The notes under the pieces: model-generated
Seen by the model: only the letters and a program-made list of their open reading frames with translations
Told to the model about the DNA's origin: nothing
The model's database searches: none
Made by a program: the position numbers and the translations under genes
Shown here: piece after piece, positions 41,820-51,456 of the stretch
Numbering within the stretch: the first letter of the stretch is position 1
Layout: every line of letters begins with the position of its first letter
Source: Pirellula sp.
Lineage (GTDB): Bacteria > Planctomycetota > Planctomycetia > Pirellulales > Pirellulaceae
Direction of reading: 5' to 3'
Assembly: GCA_021300155.1 (NCBI GenBank)
Contig: JAJTID010000048.1
Coordinates: forward strand, 24,751 to 88,750
DNA length: 64,000 nucleotides

Positions 41820-44057
41820 TTAATCAATGAACGTAAACTCAGGCGAGTTGATCATCGCCCAAACAATATCTTCTACCCATCGCCGGCGGTCCGGTTGATG
41901 CTTCTGTTCCGCAAGCAGCGTTTTTATTTCATCGTCACTCGGGGCTCTAGAATATATCTGGAAATATATCTTCCGCAAAACTACTTCGGACGGAGAATCC
42001 AGGGCCCATTTGGCGCAATTCGAATCCTCCGCCGTCAATCTCGCTTGAATTTGGCTGGAGTTCATCAAATGCAGGGACTGCGACATGGTCGTATCCGACG
42101 TCCTCTCGCAGGGTGGATCCTGATTGGCGTCAGGGCGACTGAATGCATCGAGTAACTCCGAATCCACACGATAAGTCCACAACTGGACGGCACGAGTCCC
42201 ATACGGCACTCCTGAAAAAGTCGTCGGCACACCAGTGGCGTCGGACAATGCATCGGACATTACCTCCGCACGCATTCGGCGACGCTGGTGTCGTGAAAAG
42301 TTCCTGGAGTCGTGGGCGTTCGATGCGTTCGGCAAGGATGAAAGTTGATAAGTGCGACTAGAGAAAATCACTTTGAGCATCTGTTTGTTGTCGAATCCGA
42401 CGGAACGGTAGTGATCCGCCAGCCGATTCAACAACGGGACATTGCTAGGTGGATTCGTCGCCCGAAAATCATCCACTGGGTCGACAATCCCGAGACCCAT
42501 GACTTCCGCCCACAAGCGATTTACAGCCGCTTTCGCAAAGTAGGGATTCTCAGGAGACAAGAGCCAATCGACCAACGCGATGCGTGGATCCGTTCCGTCC
42601 TGTATCGCAGGGGACGGGCCCGTCAATGGCTTCGGCGCAAGTATTTGTTGCGTCAGCGGGTGCTTTACCTCCCCCTTGTCCTTTACGAAGAATATTTCTT
42701 CGCCCCCCGATATCGGTGGGGATAGCCCAACTCCTTTATGGCCAATCTTTGCAAAGTAAGACGCGAGGCCATAAAAGTCCGACTGCCCATACACCTCAAA
42801 GGGATGCTGATGGCACTTCGCGCACTCAAGTCGCACGCCTAAGAATAGTTGGCTAACAACGGTCGTTATCTCGTCCGGCTCCCTTCGATCGCGGAAAAAT
42901 GTCGTCGCACCATTCCGCCAAGTACTGCCCTGCGCTGTAAGCAATTCTCGAACAAACTGATCGTGCGGTAGATTCTTTCGGAACGACTGTCGCAACCAAT
43001 GGTCCAAGCTATATGTCGCTTTGATCCCAACGCGGTATGGATTGGGTCGCAACAAATCGGCCCATTTATTGGCCCAAAAATCTGCATACTCGGGCTGATC
43101 TAGAACGCGATCGATCCAACGAACTCGTTTGTCCGATCGCTCATCCGCTAGGAACTCAGCGACCTCGTCTGGAGTCGGCAATCTACCGATCGCATCGAGG
43201 AAGAGCCGTCGAAGAAAAACTGTATCGGTCGACAATTCGCTGGGCATGACATCCAACGACTGCAGTTTGTCGATGACGAGATCGTCAATCCAGTTGTTGC
43301 GAGGTAACTCGTCAAAGGCTGTGGCTGGAATCGACTTTGCTTTGAGGACTGCCGTGCTCCATGTAGCGATCCGGCCCATGTAACGAGCCATGATGGTCGC
43401 TTCACCCGCGTAAGGCCCCGATCGAAGCGCGCCAGACTTTACCGACACGATCCCCGGGTCGCTTGATTGGAACGAGGAGACTCCCGTTACATCGCGTTCT
43501 ACACCATCCGAATAGGTCGCAAGGACGCGGACCTCGGCGTCTTCGTTCGTACTGAGGTTTCGAGGATCGGGCTCGAATCGAATACCCGCAAGTGTCGGGT
43601 CCGATGCAGTCGTGCGTTGCAGACCAGTTTTGATCCATTGAATGAGAGTCGCGTAATCCTCGTCCTCCTCTTTTAACCGAATACCACCACCGTGAGGCTC
43701 TTTGCCGGTCGCTTTGGTGAGCAATAACGAGTCTGTAGGCGCCGCGATAGAAACGCGTCGACCGCGTGCATTTTTGACGAGTGCATCGAAATCCATATTC
43801 GAATCAAAGCCGAATAGGGATAACGAAAATCCGTTCTGTCCACGCGACTTGCCGTGACAGGGTCCTGAGTTACAGCCACGCGCCGTCAAGATCGGTTGGA
43901 TATCAAGTTCGAACTTTGGTACATATCCAGAATTAGGATCCGCCCCAAATGCACGATTGCCGCCTGTCGCAGAAACAAAAATTAAAAAGCCCACGCAAAC
44001 GCATGCACCCACAGTGGTGTTATTGGAAGCTTTGATCATTATGGCGGGGAAGTACAA
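41820..44057 (-). CDS. DUF1549/DUF1553 planctomycete cytochrome-like protein with Ig-like domain
   Basis: A 745-residue exported protein. After a signal peptide (about residues 8-38) comes a cytochrome-like segment whose heme-type motif reads CNSGPCHG, a CX4CH spacing common in this subfamily. A bacterial Ig-like (Big_2) domain follows (about 165-250, VLATYSDGVERDVTGVSSFQ). DUF1549 begins near 255 (WIDDLVIDKLQSLDVMPSEL), with AKCHQHPFEVYGQSDFYGLA, and DUF1553 covers the C-terminus (FAKAAVNRLWAEVMGLGIVD). The true role is unknown; electron transfer is suggested by the heme motif. ATG 44039 is an alternative start. It precedes the DUF1501 gene. Confidence 0.9.
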   Translation of the reverse strand: MYFPAIMIKASNNTTVGACVCVGFLIFVSATGGNRAFGADPNSGYVPKFELDIQPILTARGCNSGPCHGKSRGQNGFSLSLFGFDSNMDFDALVKNARGRRVSIAAPTDSLLLTKATGKEPHGGGIRLKEEDEDYATLIQWIKTGLQRTTASDPTLAGIRFEPDPRNLSTNEDAEVRVLATYSDGVERDVTGVSSFQSSDPGIVSVKSGALRSGPYAGEATIMARYMGRIATWSTAVLKAKSIPATAFDELPRNNWIDDLVIDKLQSLDVMPSELSTDTVFLRRLFLDAIGRLPTPDEVAEFLADERSDKRVRWIDRVLDQPEYADFWANKWADLLRPNPYRVGIKATYSLDHWLRQSFRKNLPHDQFVRELLTAQGSTWRNGATTFFRDRREPDEITTVVSQLFLGVRLECAKCHQHPFEVYGQSDFYGLASYFAKIGHKGVGLSPPISGGEEIFFVKDKGEVKHPLTQQILAPKPLTGPSPAIQDGTDPRIALVDWLLSPENPYFAKAAVNRLWAEVMGLGIVDPVDDFRATNPPSNVPLLNRLADHYRSVGFDNKQMLKVIFSSRTYQLSSLPNASNAHDSRNFSRHQRRRMRAEVMSDALSDATGVPTTFSGVPYGTRAVQLWTYRVDSELLDAFSRPDANQDPPCERTSDTTMSQSLHLMNSSQIQARLTAEDSNCAKWALDSPSEVVLRKIYFQIYSRAPSDDEIKTLLAEQKHQPDRRRWVEDIVWAMINSPEFTFID

Positions 44058-44376
44058 GGAGGGACCGAGCGAACCTGCAGTATAGTCGCTTCAATCGCCG
44101 GAAGAAAGAGAAAGAGTTTTGCTGGCTTTTCGCTGCGTCCAATATGGTTTCCCACCCCATGTGACTTAGCCGCGTCACAATCGGAACAATCCGAAGCCTC
44201 GGAGCCTGCCACCCCTCGATTCCCCCCTGGAGATTGGAATTGGATGAGTCGTTGTCTTGATTGACTTGGTGGCCAGTTATACTCATTTTTCATCGGCTTC
44301 CCGCTCTCGATCTCCGCACGAGCTATTCCGCGACTCAGAACGCTAGGCCTTCGACTTTGGGCAACATTGGTTTCTG
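44058..44376. other. Intergenic region between divergent genes
   Basis: About 319 bases between the DUF1549 gene and the exopolysaccharide cluster. TTGATT (44257-44262) and TATACT (44278-44283) with 15 bases between could be a weak plus-strand promoter. I see no gene or repeat here. Confidence 0.45.
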
Positions 44377-45672
44377 ATGCAACAAAAATACCTGATGACA
44401 AGAAACACAGCCGTACGCCCCAGAATCGTTGCCATGGAGTATCAGGTGCTTGGGCACTACCCGGACTATATCCGCAATATTGCCGAACAATGGCATTTGA
44501 GTTCCTGGGACGCTGAGATTGAATTCATTGTTTCCAACCGATTCGCGTCCATTCATGGTGAAGCGGACCAGGCTGTTCGATCATTTCGTGACGATCGTAT
44601 TCATATAACACCTGTTAGCCAGGACGAAGAAGAAGGAATACTACGCCAGGGGAGGCAGCACTACTTTGGATGGGAGTTGTTTCGGAAATACTGCGCCAAA
44701 TCGAATGCTGCGCATGGGTTGTTGATGTACCTAGACAACTTTCAGCTACCGATCTGGTTAGGCAAAAAGTTAACGTGCAGTTTTTCTGCAATTTATTTCC
44801 GTCCCACTTTTCACTATCACCGGTATTTGCACCATCGACCATCGTTCCTCCAACGATTAGTTAGTCTTCGAAAGAAATGGTTTATGAAGCAGGTATTGCG
44901 ATGTTCGCAATTAAAGGAGTTGTACGTCCTCGACCCAACCGCGATCGACTATATCCGCAACCATTTTAGGACGCACGTTCGTATCTCGCACTTCGCCGAC
45001 ACCTTTTCTCCATATCCATCCCGACCAGATCGCATTGCAGAGATTCGACGAGAGCTTGGAATCGAAATGGGACGCAAAGTCTTTACGTTGCTAGGTGTCC
45101 TTGACTCTCGGAAAGGTCCTATTGAGTTGCTTCAATCGGTGTCACATTTAGACAACGACACTGCCTCGAAGATGACGTTGATGCTCTTGGGTTACACTCC
45201 CGATGATTATGTTGAAAAAGTGAATGCAGCTTACGAAGTTGCAAAGAAGAGAAGTTCTCTCCAGCTCATCTACGAAAACCGTTTTATTCCTGGCACCGAT
45301 GTGCAGAATTACTTTGCGGCTTCAGATGTAATCCTCACAACCTACCAAGGGCACATGGGGAGCAGCCTTGCATTGATCCGTGCTGCAGCGGAAGGGAAAC
45401 CACTTTTGTCCTCAAATTTTGGAACTGTTGGGGAGCTTGTGGAGCAAAGACGACTAGGAATCACTGTGGATTCGACAGACCCCCGATCCATCGCGAGAGG
45501 CATTACAAGACTGATGACCGAAGTTCCTCGATTTGATAGTCACGAAGCGAAGCGGATAGTGGATGAGAACTCCTGCGAACAACTTCGTCGCGACCTTGCT
45601 CGAATGTTTGATTTCTGTAGCACTCCCGCCGGTGATCCTGTGAACGAGGTAGCTTGTGGTGAGCAAAGCTAG
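44377..45672 (+). CDS. Glycosyltransferase, GT-B fold (family 4-like)
   Basis: A 431-residue cytoplasmic or membrane-associated sugar transferase. The N-terminal half is family-specific (YQVLGHYPDYIRNIAEQWHL). The C-terminal half has GT4-type features: KVFTLLGVLDSRKGPIELLQ (about 230-250), TTYQGHMGSSLALIRAAAEG and KPLLSSNFGTVGELVEQ, where the EX7E-like motif is only partly kept. The start is uncertain; Met codons at 44377, 44395 and 44434 all fit and none has a clear ribosome site. The next gene overlaps its end, and together with it and the following transferase it forms an exopolysaccharide or O-antigen-like cluster. Confidence 0.85.
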   Translation: MQQKYLMTRNTAVRPRIVAMEYQVLGHYPDYIRNIAEQWHLSSWDAEIEFIVSNRFASIHGEADQAVRSFRDDRIHITPVSQDEEEGILRQGRQHYFGWELFRKYCAKSNAAHGLLMYLDNFQLPIWLGKKLTCSFSAIYFRPTFHYHRYLHHRPSFLQRLVSLRKKWFMKQVLRCSQLKELYVLDPTAIDYIRNHFRTHVRISHFADTFSPYPSRPDRIAEIRRELGIEMGRKVFTLLGVLDSRKGPIELLQSVSHLDNDTASKMTLMLLGYTPDDYVEKVNAAYEVAKKRSSLQLIYENRFIPGTDVQNYFAASDVILTTYQGHMGSSLALIRAAAEGKPLLSSNFGTVGELVEQRRLGITVDSTDPRSIARGITRLMTEVPRFDSHEAKRIVDENSCEQLRRDLARMFDFCSTPAGDPVNEVACGEQS

Positions 45673-47050
45673 AGCGACTCAAAAAGCACCAGTCTTTCGC
45701 ACGGGAAACGGTAATTACTATTTCTTCGAATTGATGACCGTATTCGTGTTGATGTTTTGTTATTGGAACATAGACCACGACTGGAATCGTTCTGTCAACT
45801 ATGCGGATGTAGATGAAGGATTGTATGACGGAAGTGAAAATTCGACAGCTGACCGCCTTGGCAAAGTCAATCCTATGTCAACAGTGAGTCGACTCCTGCT
45901 GGCTGGCTGGGGAGGGCTTTGTTTCTTTAGTCGTCGATCATCGACCATCAACTGGAATAGTCCTCTGCTTTGGTCCAGTCTAATTTTTGCATCGCTCTTA
46001 TGCCTCAGTCTATTTTGGTCGATCCAATTCGGGCATACTCTTTTCAAGCTGACCGTGCTAGTTGCAGTGGTCATTAGCGCCATTGGCTTCGCATCCCGAT
46101 TTCCCGTTGGGCAGTTGTTTGAAATGATATGCTTTGTCTGTATTTTCTTTATAGGAATTGGTGTTCTTTCCGAGATAATACAGGGAACCTTTCGTCCCTG
46201 GCGAGGAGCTTATCGTTTCATTGGTACTTCACACCCGAACACGCTTGCTATTTTTGCAGCGTTCCTTTGTTTGTCCGCGAGGCTATTTCTTCGTCAAGGA
46301 AAGTCGCAGTGGTTCTCCATACTGATTGTTGCGATTGGTGTTGGCGTTCTCCTGTTGGCAAAATCGAGAACTACTCTTGGGGGCGTTTTGGCGGCTATGC
46401 TCGTTACTCAGGTTGTCTCGGTGCGTGGTTCAAATCGAATCTACTTGTTGACGGGGGGAGTGTTTGTAATGGGGGCAATTGCGCTTGCTCCCATATTCTT
46501 GAGTCAACAGGCGACTGGCCAATTGGGAAGCGCTGTTGCTATGGGACGCACGGAAGATGTTACAAGCTTGACAGGACGACTTCCTCTTTGGCAAGAACTT
46601 CTAGATTCCATTAACAAAAGACCGATGCTTGGATACGGATACTTGGCCTATTGGGACGCAAACCGAGTGGAGTACTTGAGCGATGTGTTTAAGTGGGAGA
46701 TTCCGCATGGGCATAATGCATACCTGGATGTTTGTCTTGATGTTGGCATCGTGGGTTTAGGGGTTTGTATTGTTTGGCTACTCACGGCACTCGGTGAGTC
46801 CCTTTGCCTTTACCAATCCACAAAGAGAATAGAGTATGCCATCATCTTCGGCTTAATCGTTTTTGCTATTGTCAACGGTTTTGGGGAGTCCCTGTTTAAA
46901 CTACCAACCTTCCACCTCTTCGCATTGCTTTGTTTCATGGGATCACTCGTTTTCTTACAACCCAGTTATGAGCAGGAGACAACGGTAATGGTACCTGCAA
47001 CGACCCGACGGAAAACCAGACGTTTCTCGCATTCATTACCAGTTCGATAA
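45656..47050 (+). CDS. O-antigen ligase/polymerase-like membrane protein
   Basis: A 464-residue inner-membrane protein with about 11 hydrophobic segments. The typical Wzy/WaaL layout is visible: membrane helices, a large periplasmic loop (about residues 290-345, TGRLPLWQELLDSINKRPML then GYGYLAYW), and the HGHNAYLDVCLDVGIVGLG motif, whose HxHN-like element is characteristic of O-antigen ligases. It would join or polymerise lipid-linked glycans outside the membrane. Starts at GTG 45656 or 45659 overlap the previous gene; GAGG lies at 45646. It is followed 10 bases later by another glycosyltransferase. Confidence 0.88.
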   Translation: MVSKARATQKAPVFRTGNGNYYFFELMTVFVLMFCYWNIDHDWNRSVNYADVDEGLYDGSENSTADRLGKVNPMSTVSRLLLAGWGGLCFFSRRSSTINWNSPLLWSSLIFASLLCLSLFWSIQFGHTLFKLTVLVAVVISAIGFASRFPVGQLFEMICFVCIFFIGIGVLSEIIQGTFRPWRGAYRFIGTSHPNTLAIFAAFLCLSARLFLRQGKSQWFSILIVAIGVGVLLLAKSRTTLGGVLAAMLVTQVVSVRGSNRIYLLTGGVFVMGAIALAPIFLSQQATGQLGSAVAMGRTEDVTSLTGRLPLWQELLDSINKRPMLGYGYLAYWDANRVEYLSDVFKWEIPHGHNAYLDVCLDVGIVGLGVCIVWLLTALGESLCLYQSTKRIEYAIIFGLIVFAIVNGFGESLFKLPTFHLFALLCFMGSLVFLQPSYEQETTVMVPATTRRKTRRFSHSLPVR

Positions 47051-47060
47051 CCGGCTATTA

Positions 47061-48275
47061 ATGAGTAACCCCCCCAGCGATTCTAATGTCAGGCCAATGA
47101 ACATCCCACCGTTCTCTCAGGCCCACCGACCTATCTCCGTCGTCGTGGTCGGGCAAACTCCGCCACCCATTCACGGGCAATCGCTCATGATCCAAATGTT
47201 GCTGGACGGTGCGCGAAACGGCTCGATGGCTGGTATTCAACTACATCATGTCCGAATGGCATTTTCAGACAATATGGATCAAGTCGGTCGGTTTCAACTG
47301 CGAAAAGTAGGTCATCTGATCGGGCTGATCTTTCGTATCCTCATGGCTCACTTTCGATGTAAAGCTCAAGTCCTCTACTATCCTCCCGCCGGGCCCAATA
47401 GTGTTCCATTACTACGAGATCTTGTGATTTTGACTGCAACGCGTTGGCTCTTCGCTCGAACGGTATTTCATTTTCAGGCTAGCGGGTCAAGCGAGAAAAT
47501 CGAATCGTTTCCCAGGCCTCTACGATGGTTAGTGAAGAGAGCCTTTCTAAAACCGTGCGCTTCGATTCAACTTTCGCAGTTTGCAGTCGATGATGCCAGC
47601 TACTTCGATTCAAAAAATATCTATACCATCCCAAACGCTGCTCATGATGAAGCTAAGCGATTAGGCTGGAGTACTACAACATTAATTGCACATCGCCAAC
47701 GAAGTTCCGAGCAGCCTGTGCGATTGCTATACGTCGGGACCGTTTGTGAATCGAAAGGCATTCTTGTTCTCTTGGAAGCATGTCGTCTGCTGGCGACGAA
47801 AGGATTTCACTTCCATCTCGATATTGTGGGTAGTTTCCAACCCGCAAGCTTTGAAAAGAAGATACATGTGCAATTGACGGAGATGCGAATCGAATCGGCG
47901 GTGACTCTTCACGGTCAAAAAACAGGGAATGCAAAATGGAGAATGTTCGCGGACGCTGACATTTTTTGTTTCCCCTCCCACTACGAATCGGAGGGGTTTC
48001 CATGCGTCTTGGTCGAAGCCATGTGTTTTTCGCTACCCATTGTTTCGACGCGATGGCGTGGAATTCCGTCTATTGTGGATCATGGCGTTACAGGCTTTCT
48101 ATGTGAAATTCAATCTCCTGAATCGATTCAAGAAAGTTTGTGCCAATTAATCCAATCGCTCGAGCTCCGGCAAAGAATGGGTGCAGCCGCTCGCACGATC
48201 TACGAGTCCGAGCTTACGCCGGACCTTCACTTCAAAAAGATGCAGGAAGTCTTCGTAAACTTAAATGTCAATTGA
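47061..48275 (+). CDS. Glycosyltransferase family 4
   Basis: A 404-residue GT-B enzyme. The N-terminal domain opens SVVVVGQTPPPIHGQSLMIQ. The C-terminal nucleotide-sugar domain is canonical: RLLYVGTVCESKGILVLLEA, LDIVGSFQPASFEKKI, FCFPSHYESEGFPCVLVEAM (with the EX7E-type catalytic/donor motif) and VSTRWRGIPSIVDHGVTGFL. It would add a sugar to a lipid-linked intermediate in exopolysaccharide or O-antigen synthesis with the two preceding genes. ATG 47061 is used; Met at 47100 is possible. No terminator is apparent in the 99 bases before the convergent gene. Confidence 0.92.
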   Translation: MSNPPSDSNVRPMNIPPFSQAHRPISVVVVGQTPPPIHGQSLMIQMLLDGARNGSMAGIQLHHVRMAFSDNMDQVGRFQLRKVGHLIGLIFRILMAHFRCKAQVLYYPPAGPNSVPLLRDLVILTATRWLFARTVFHFQASGSSEKIESFPRPLRWLVKRAFLKPCASIQLSQFAVDDASYFDSKNIYTIPNAAHDEAKRLGWSTTTLIAHRQRSSEQPVRLLYVGTVCESKGILVLLEACRLLATKGFHFHLDIVGSFQPASFEKKIHVQLTEMRIESAVTLHGQKTGNAKWRMFADADIFCFPSHYESEGFPCVLVEAMCFSLPIVSTRWRGIPSIVDHGVTGFLCEIQSPESIQESLCQLIQSLELRQRMGAAARTIYESELTPDLHFKKMQEVFVNLNVN

Positions 48276-48374
48276 TTTTTCCAAGACGCGAGTGACTAGA
48301 ACCTAGCATATTGGCGAATGCAAATCGAAAAGCTTTAACTGGTGAATTCGGCGACTCACACATCGTTCAAGAGC

Positions 48375-49943
48375 TTAACGAATTGTGACATCAAAATCGG
48401 GTTGTTTTGCATCGAGATCCAAAGGTAGGTAAGAGAACAACTCAGCGTCTTTCAACAAGAAGCGGATTTTGAAGTCGTTCGCATCGGGAAGCGAGGGATA
48501 GCGAGGGGATTGCCATGCTATCTCGTGAGAAACCTCGTCCCCCCGGAGTGCTTGACATAGATCGCGAGAATAACCAGGCACGACTTTGTTCTTTCGATCG
48601 AGAATTTCGGCTTGGATATAACCTGCCGGTCCAGTGCGTCCATTGATCATCAAGCGCGCAGATCGCATTGGTTCTCGACGGGTGATCAACCATCCTTCTT
48701 CCTTTTCGGATCGCATGGAACAGAACCCATCGAGCCTCATTTTGGCTAGACCGATCGCAGCTTGAACACGTGGCTCGTCATGGGCTCGATCGGTACCCGA
48801 GTAATAGAACCACAACTCCTTCCCGACTTGCACAGGTGCTCGGGAGGTCAAAACCATTCCGCGATCCCAACTCCTTGCTTCACCTCTCGGCAAAAATTGT
48901 TCACGATCCTTGGGTCGATCCCAATGGACCAAATCCCAACTCCATGCCAATTGAACTTCCATCGTTCGAGGTGAATCGGATTGAGCTTCATGAAGCTTCT
49001 CGACAGAATACTCGCCGTATCGGAAATAGCGTGCACGATAAATCCAAGGTAGACCAATAAACAAGCCTTGGTATGCGAACACGGGCATGCCGTAAATTTG
49101 AGTCGTATCGGGATCATGGTCATCTGCTCCGAAGACAGGCCCGTCATACACCTTGGACCAAACTAAACCATCGTTCGAAGTCGCAATACCGACTGCCCTT
49201 CCACGGCGATTGCGAGTCTTCCACGTTGCAGCATATCGCTGGCTATACGGGTCTTCAAAGAAACTGACAACATCTCCTGACGAGAAAAGTGGTTTCGGTT
49301 TTCCATTCTCGTTTACTGATTCGAGATAAGTCCAGTTCGTCCCGTTGGGAGAGAATGCAACTCGTGGTCCACCACTGGCTGAGTCAAATCCGTAAAGAGC
49401 ATACCTGCGCGAGGGATCGGTTTCTCGACTTCGAAAGATGACGGACGGGTTGTGGCAGTGAACTCCCGCAAACGCCTCAGGCTGAAACGCTGATACGACG
49501 AGGTTCGTATCGTGCCCCTCATGACGAACGAGCCCGAGTCGTGGTTTTTGCCATCGAATCCCATCCGATGACTCGGCATACCCTACATGATTACCTTGAT
49601 GAAGAACCTGATACCATAATCGAAAGCGATCTTCTTCTACACGTACCGTGCCATAGACGTAAGGACCGATAATCGCCGAGCGACCTTCCCACGGTTGATC
49701 GGCGACTATGATCGGCTCCGCGAGATGCTTCGTGAGCTGATGAAAGACTCGCTCCACGCCGCTTTGTTGTTCAACAACAGAACCATCCAAGAATAAACGG
49801 CGCCAGGGCCCGGTCCTGCTTCCGGAAAGTGGATCGTTCTCGAAACCGCTCTTTACCCCCTCGGTGCCCCAAAGGGACTCTCGGAAAAATGCCGCGCCGC
49901 TGCAACCAATTAGGCCTTTTAACGCGGTTCGTCTAGAATTCAT
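48375..49943 (-). CDS. Exported five-bladed-propeller, glycosidase-like protein
   Basis: A 522-residue protein with a Tat-like signal (MNSRRTALKGLIGCSGAAFF). The body has the features of GH32/GH43/GH130-type propellers: FRLWYQVLHQGNHVGYAESS, DGIRWQKPRLGLV, YAATWKTRNRRGRAVGIATS, DGLVWSKV and ELWFYYSGTDRAHDE. Catalytic acids cannot be assigned with certainty, so the activity is a guess (glycosidase or phosphorylase). It follows the Gfo/Idh/MocA gene by 47 bases and is the last gene of a sugar-related operon running from 55429. Confidence 0.72.
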   Translation of the reverse strand: MNSRRTALKGLIGCSGAAFFRESLWGTEGVKSGFENDPLSGSRTGPWRRLFLDGSVVEQQSGVERVFHQLTKHLAEPIIVADQPWEGRSAIIGPYVYGTVRVEEDRFRLWYQVLHQGNHVGYAESSDGIRWQKPRLGLVRHEGHDTNLVVSAFQPEAFAGVHCHNPSVIFRSRETDPSRRYALYGFDSASGGPRVAFSPNGTNWTYLESVNENGKPKPLFSSGDVVSFFEDPYSQRYAATWKTRNRRGRAVGIATSNDGLVWSKVYDGPVFGADDHDPDTTQIYGMPVFAYQGLFIGLPWIYRARYFRYGEYSVEKLHEAQSDSPRTMEVQLAWSWDLVHWDRPKDREQFLPRGEARSWDRGMVLTSRAPVQVGKELWFYYSGTDRAHDEPRVQAAIGLAKMRLDGFCSMRSEKEEGWLITRREPMRSARLMINGRTGPAGYIQAEILDRKNKVVPGYSRDLCQALRGDEVSHEIAWQSPRYPSLPDANDFKIRFLLKDAELFSYLPLDLDAKQPDFDVTIR

Positions 49944-49990
49944 TTTTCCTCAGAGGTCATCGAAGTATCTTGATCCAGCAATCGAACTAA

Positions 49991-51370
49991 CTAGTATTCG
50001 GTATCCGTAACGATACCTGGCTGTGGAACTGGATAAAGTCCATTGGCAAGCGGTTGAAGAGGGGCCGGACTATCGAAGGTCAAGTTCTCGATGCCTGGTG
50101 CAAACTCGTGTTTGCAATTGAGCATTTCTTCGTAAGTCACTTCTTGTCCCGTGTGAGCTGCCATACGTCCCATGCTCGTGACAACTGACGCTTGCACGCC
50201 CCGCTCCACTTCGTTGTAAGGTTGATTGTCGCGAATCGCGGCGATCAAATGGTTCCATTCCAATTGATAAGGATTCGCTTCGGGTTGTGGGAACTCCCAA
50301 ACGAGATCTTTCTTCGTACCAATTTTTTGACTGTTGTAAATCCGACACTTGGCAGGCGTATGCGCAGAACTCGAAATGACCGCCGACCCCTTGGTACCGT
50401 GGGCATAACTAGCAAACTCTGTCTTGCATCCGGGTATCGTTCGGCCATTGAGCAATAGTTTAGTGCCATCGGCAAAAGTATATTCAACGGCATAACTATC
50501 GAAGTTCTGATCAACACAATCATTTCGATAATGGCGCCCACCGATTGCATGTGCCTTTACTGGCCAAGCATCTTTCATCCAGCAACATTCGTCGATGTTG
50601 TGGATTAGGAAGTCGCTAAACCCACCGCCACTCGCCCACAAGAAACCGTGGAAGCGATTGATCTGATAGAGAAGCTCACTCATGCCCTCCGGTTTCTTCG
50701 TCGTAGCTGCAGAACCGGTTGGACCTTGGTTTCGATAAGCACGAAGTAACTGAATGTCGCCAATCGCACCATCTTTGATCCGTCGATAGAGTTCGCGTCG
50801 CGCGTCGCAATGTCGACACATCAATCCAATACCTACTTTGAGGTTCTTTTCGACAGACTTTGCTGCCAACTCCAGCATCTTCACGCTGGAAGGGCCGTCA
50901 ACGGTGACTGGCTTTTCCATAAACACATTGACCCCTTTCGAGATGGCATACTCAAACTGTACCCATCGAAAAGCAGGTGGAGTCGCCATGACGGCGATGT
51001 CACCTGGTCGCAAACAATCGATCGCCTTTTTGTAGCCGTCGAAATCGATGAACTTCCGATCGTCGGGTACCTTGACTTTGTCTTTGTGCTGACCGACCAA
51101 ACTCTCGTAACTTTGCTTCATCTTGTAATCAAAAACATCGGCCATCGCGACCAATTCGATCGGGCCATTATCGACGGTAAGCGCGTTGGATGCGGCACCC
51201 GTTCCGCGACCACCACAACCGATCAATGCGACTCGGATTGTGTTGTCTTCACCCGCGTGGACACTGCGTGAAAGGTTTGTGGCGAGAGCACCTGCAGTTG
51301 CGGCCACAACGGTTGAGGTCTTCAGAAAGCCGCGACGGCTGTCATTTTGCGATTCACGGGAGAGGGTCAT
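49991..51370 (-). CDS. Gfo/Idh/MocA-family oxidoreductase, Tat-exported
   Basis: A 459-residue NAD(P)-dependent sugar oxidoreductase. The Tat signal SRRGFLKTSTVVAATAGALA lies near the start; the Rossmann motif VALIGCGGRGTGAASNAL follows at about residues 50-67, and the family EKP motif appears in VNVFMEKPVTVDGPS. Related planctomycete and Bacteroidetes enzymes oxidise the 3-hydroxyl of glycosides with tightly bound cofactor. I choose ATG 51370, which has GGAG 7 bases upstream and begins directly before the signal. Neighbouring DUF1080 (3-keto-glycoside hydrolase) genes fit a pathway in which this enzyme makes the 3-keto intermediate. Confidence 0.9.
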   Translation of the reverse strand: MTLSRESQNDSRRGFLKTSTVVAATAGALATNLSRSVHAGEDNTIRVALIGCGGRGTGAASNALTVDNGPIELVAMADVFDYKMKQSYESLVGQHKDKVKVPDDRKFIDFDGYKKAIDCLRPGDIAVMATPPAFRWVQFEYAISKGVNVFMEKPVTVDGPSSVKMLELAAKSVEKNLKVGIGLMCRHCDARRELYRRIKDGAIGDIQLLRAYRNQGPTGSAATTKKPEGMSELLYQINRFHGFLWASGGGFSDFLIHNIDECCWMKDAWPVKAHAIGGRHYRNDCVDQNFDSYAVEYTFADGTKLLLNGRTIPGCKTEFASYAHGTKGSAVISSSAHTPAKCRIYNSQKIGTKKDLVWEFPQPEANPYQLEWNHLIAAIRDNQPYNEVERGVQASVVTSMGRMAAHTGQEVTYEEMLNCKHEFAPGIENLTFDSPAPLQPLANGLYPVPQPGIVTDTEY

Positions 51371-51456
51371 AGAAGGCTCCGGAGGGAAGTTTGAAGGTTG
51401 AGGTGTGAAAAGTTTGAAGTTTAAGTTCAAGTTGAAGTTTGCACGCGAACAAGAAA

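Noticed and set aside
41820..44057. Frameshift or loss of a normal CxxCH heme motif in the DUF1549 protein
   Set aside because: The CX4CH spacing (CNSGPCH) is the usual form in this Ig-like-containing subfamily, so it is not evidence of damage.
51371..51430. N-terminal extension of the Gfo/Idh/MocA protein
   Set aside because: It is encoded by a short AAGTTTGA-like repetitive tract. The Tat signal and a good ribosome site support the start at 51370.
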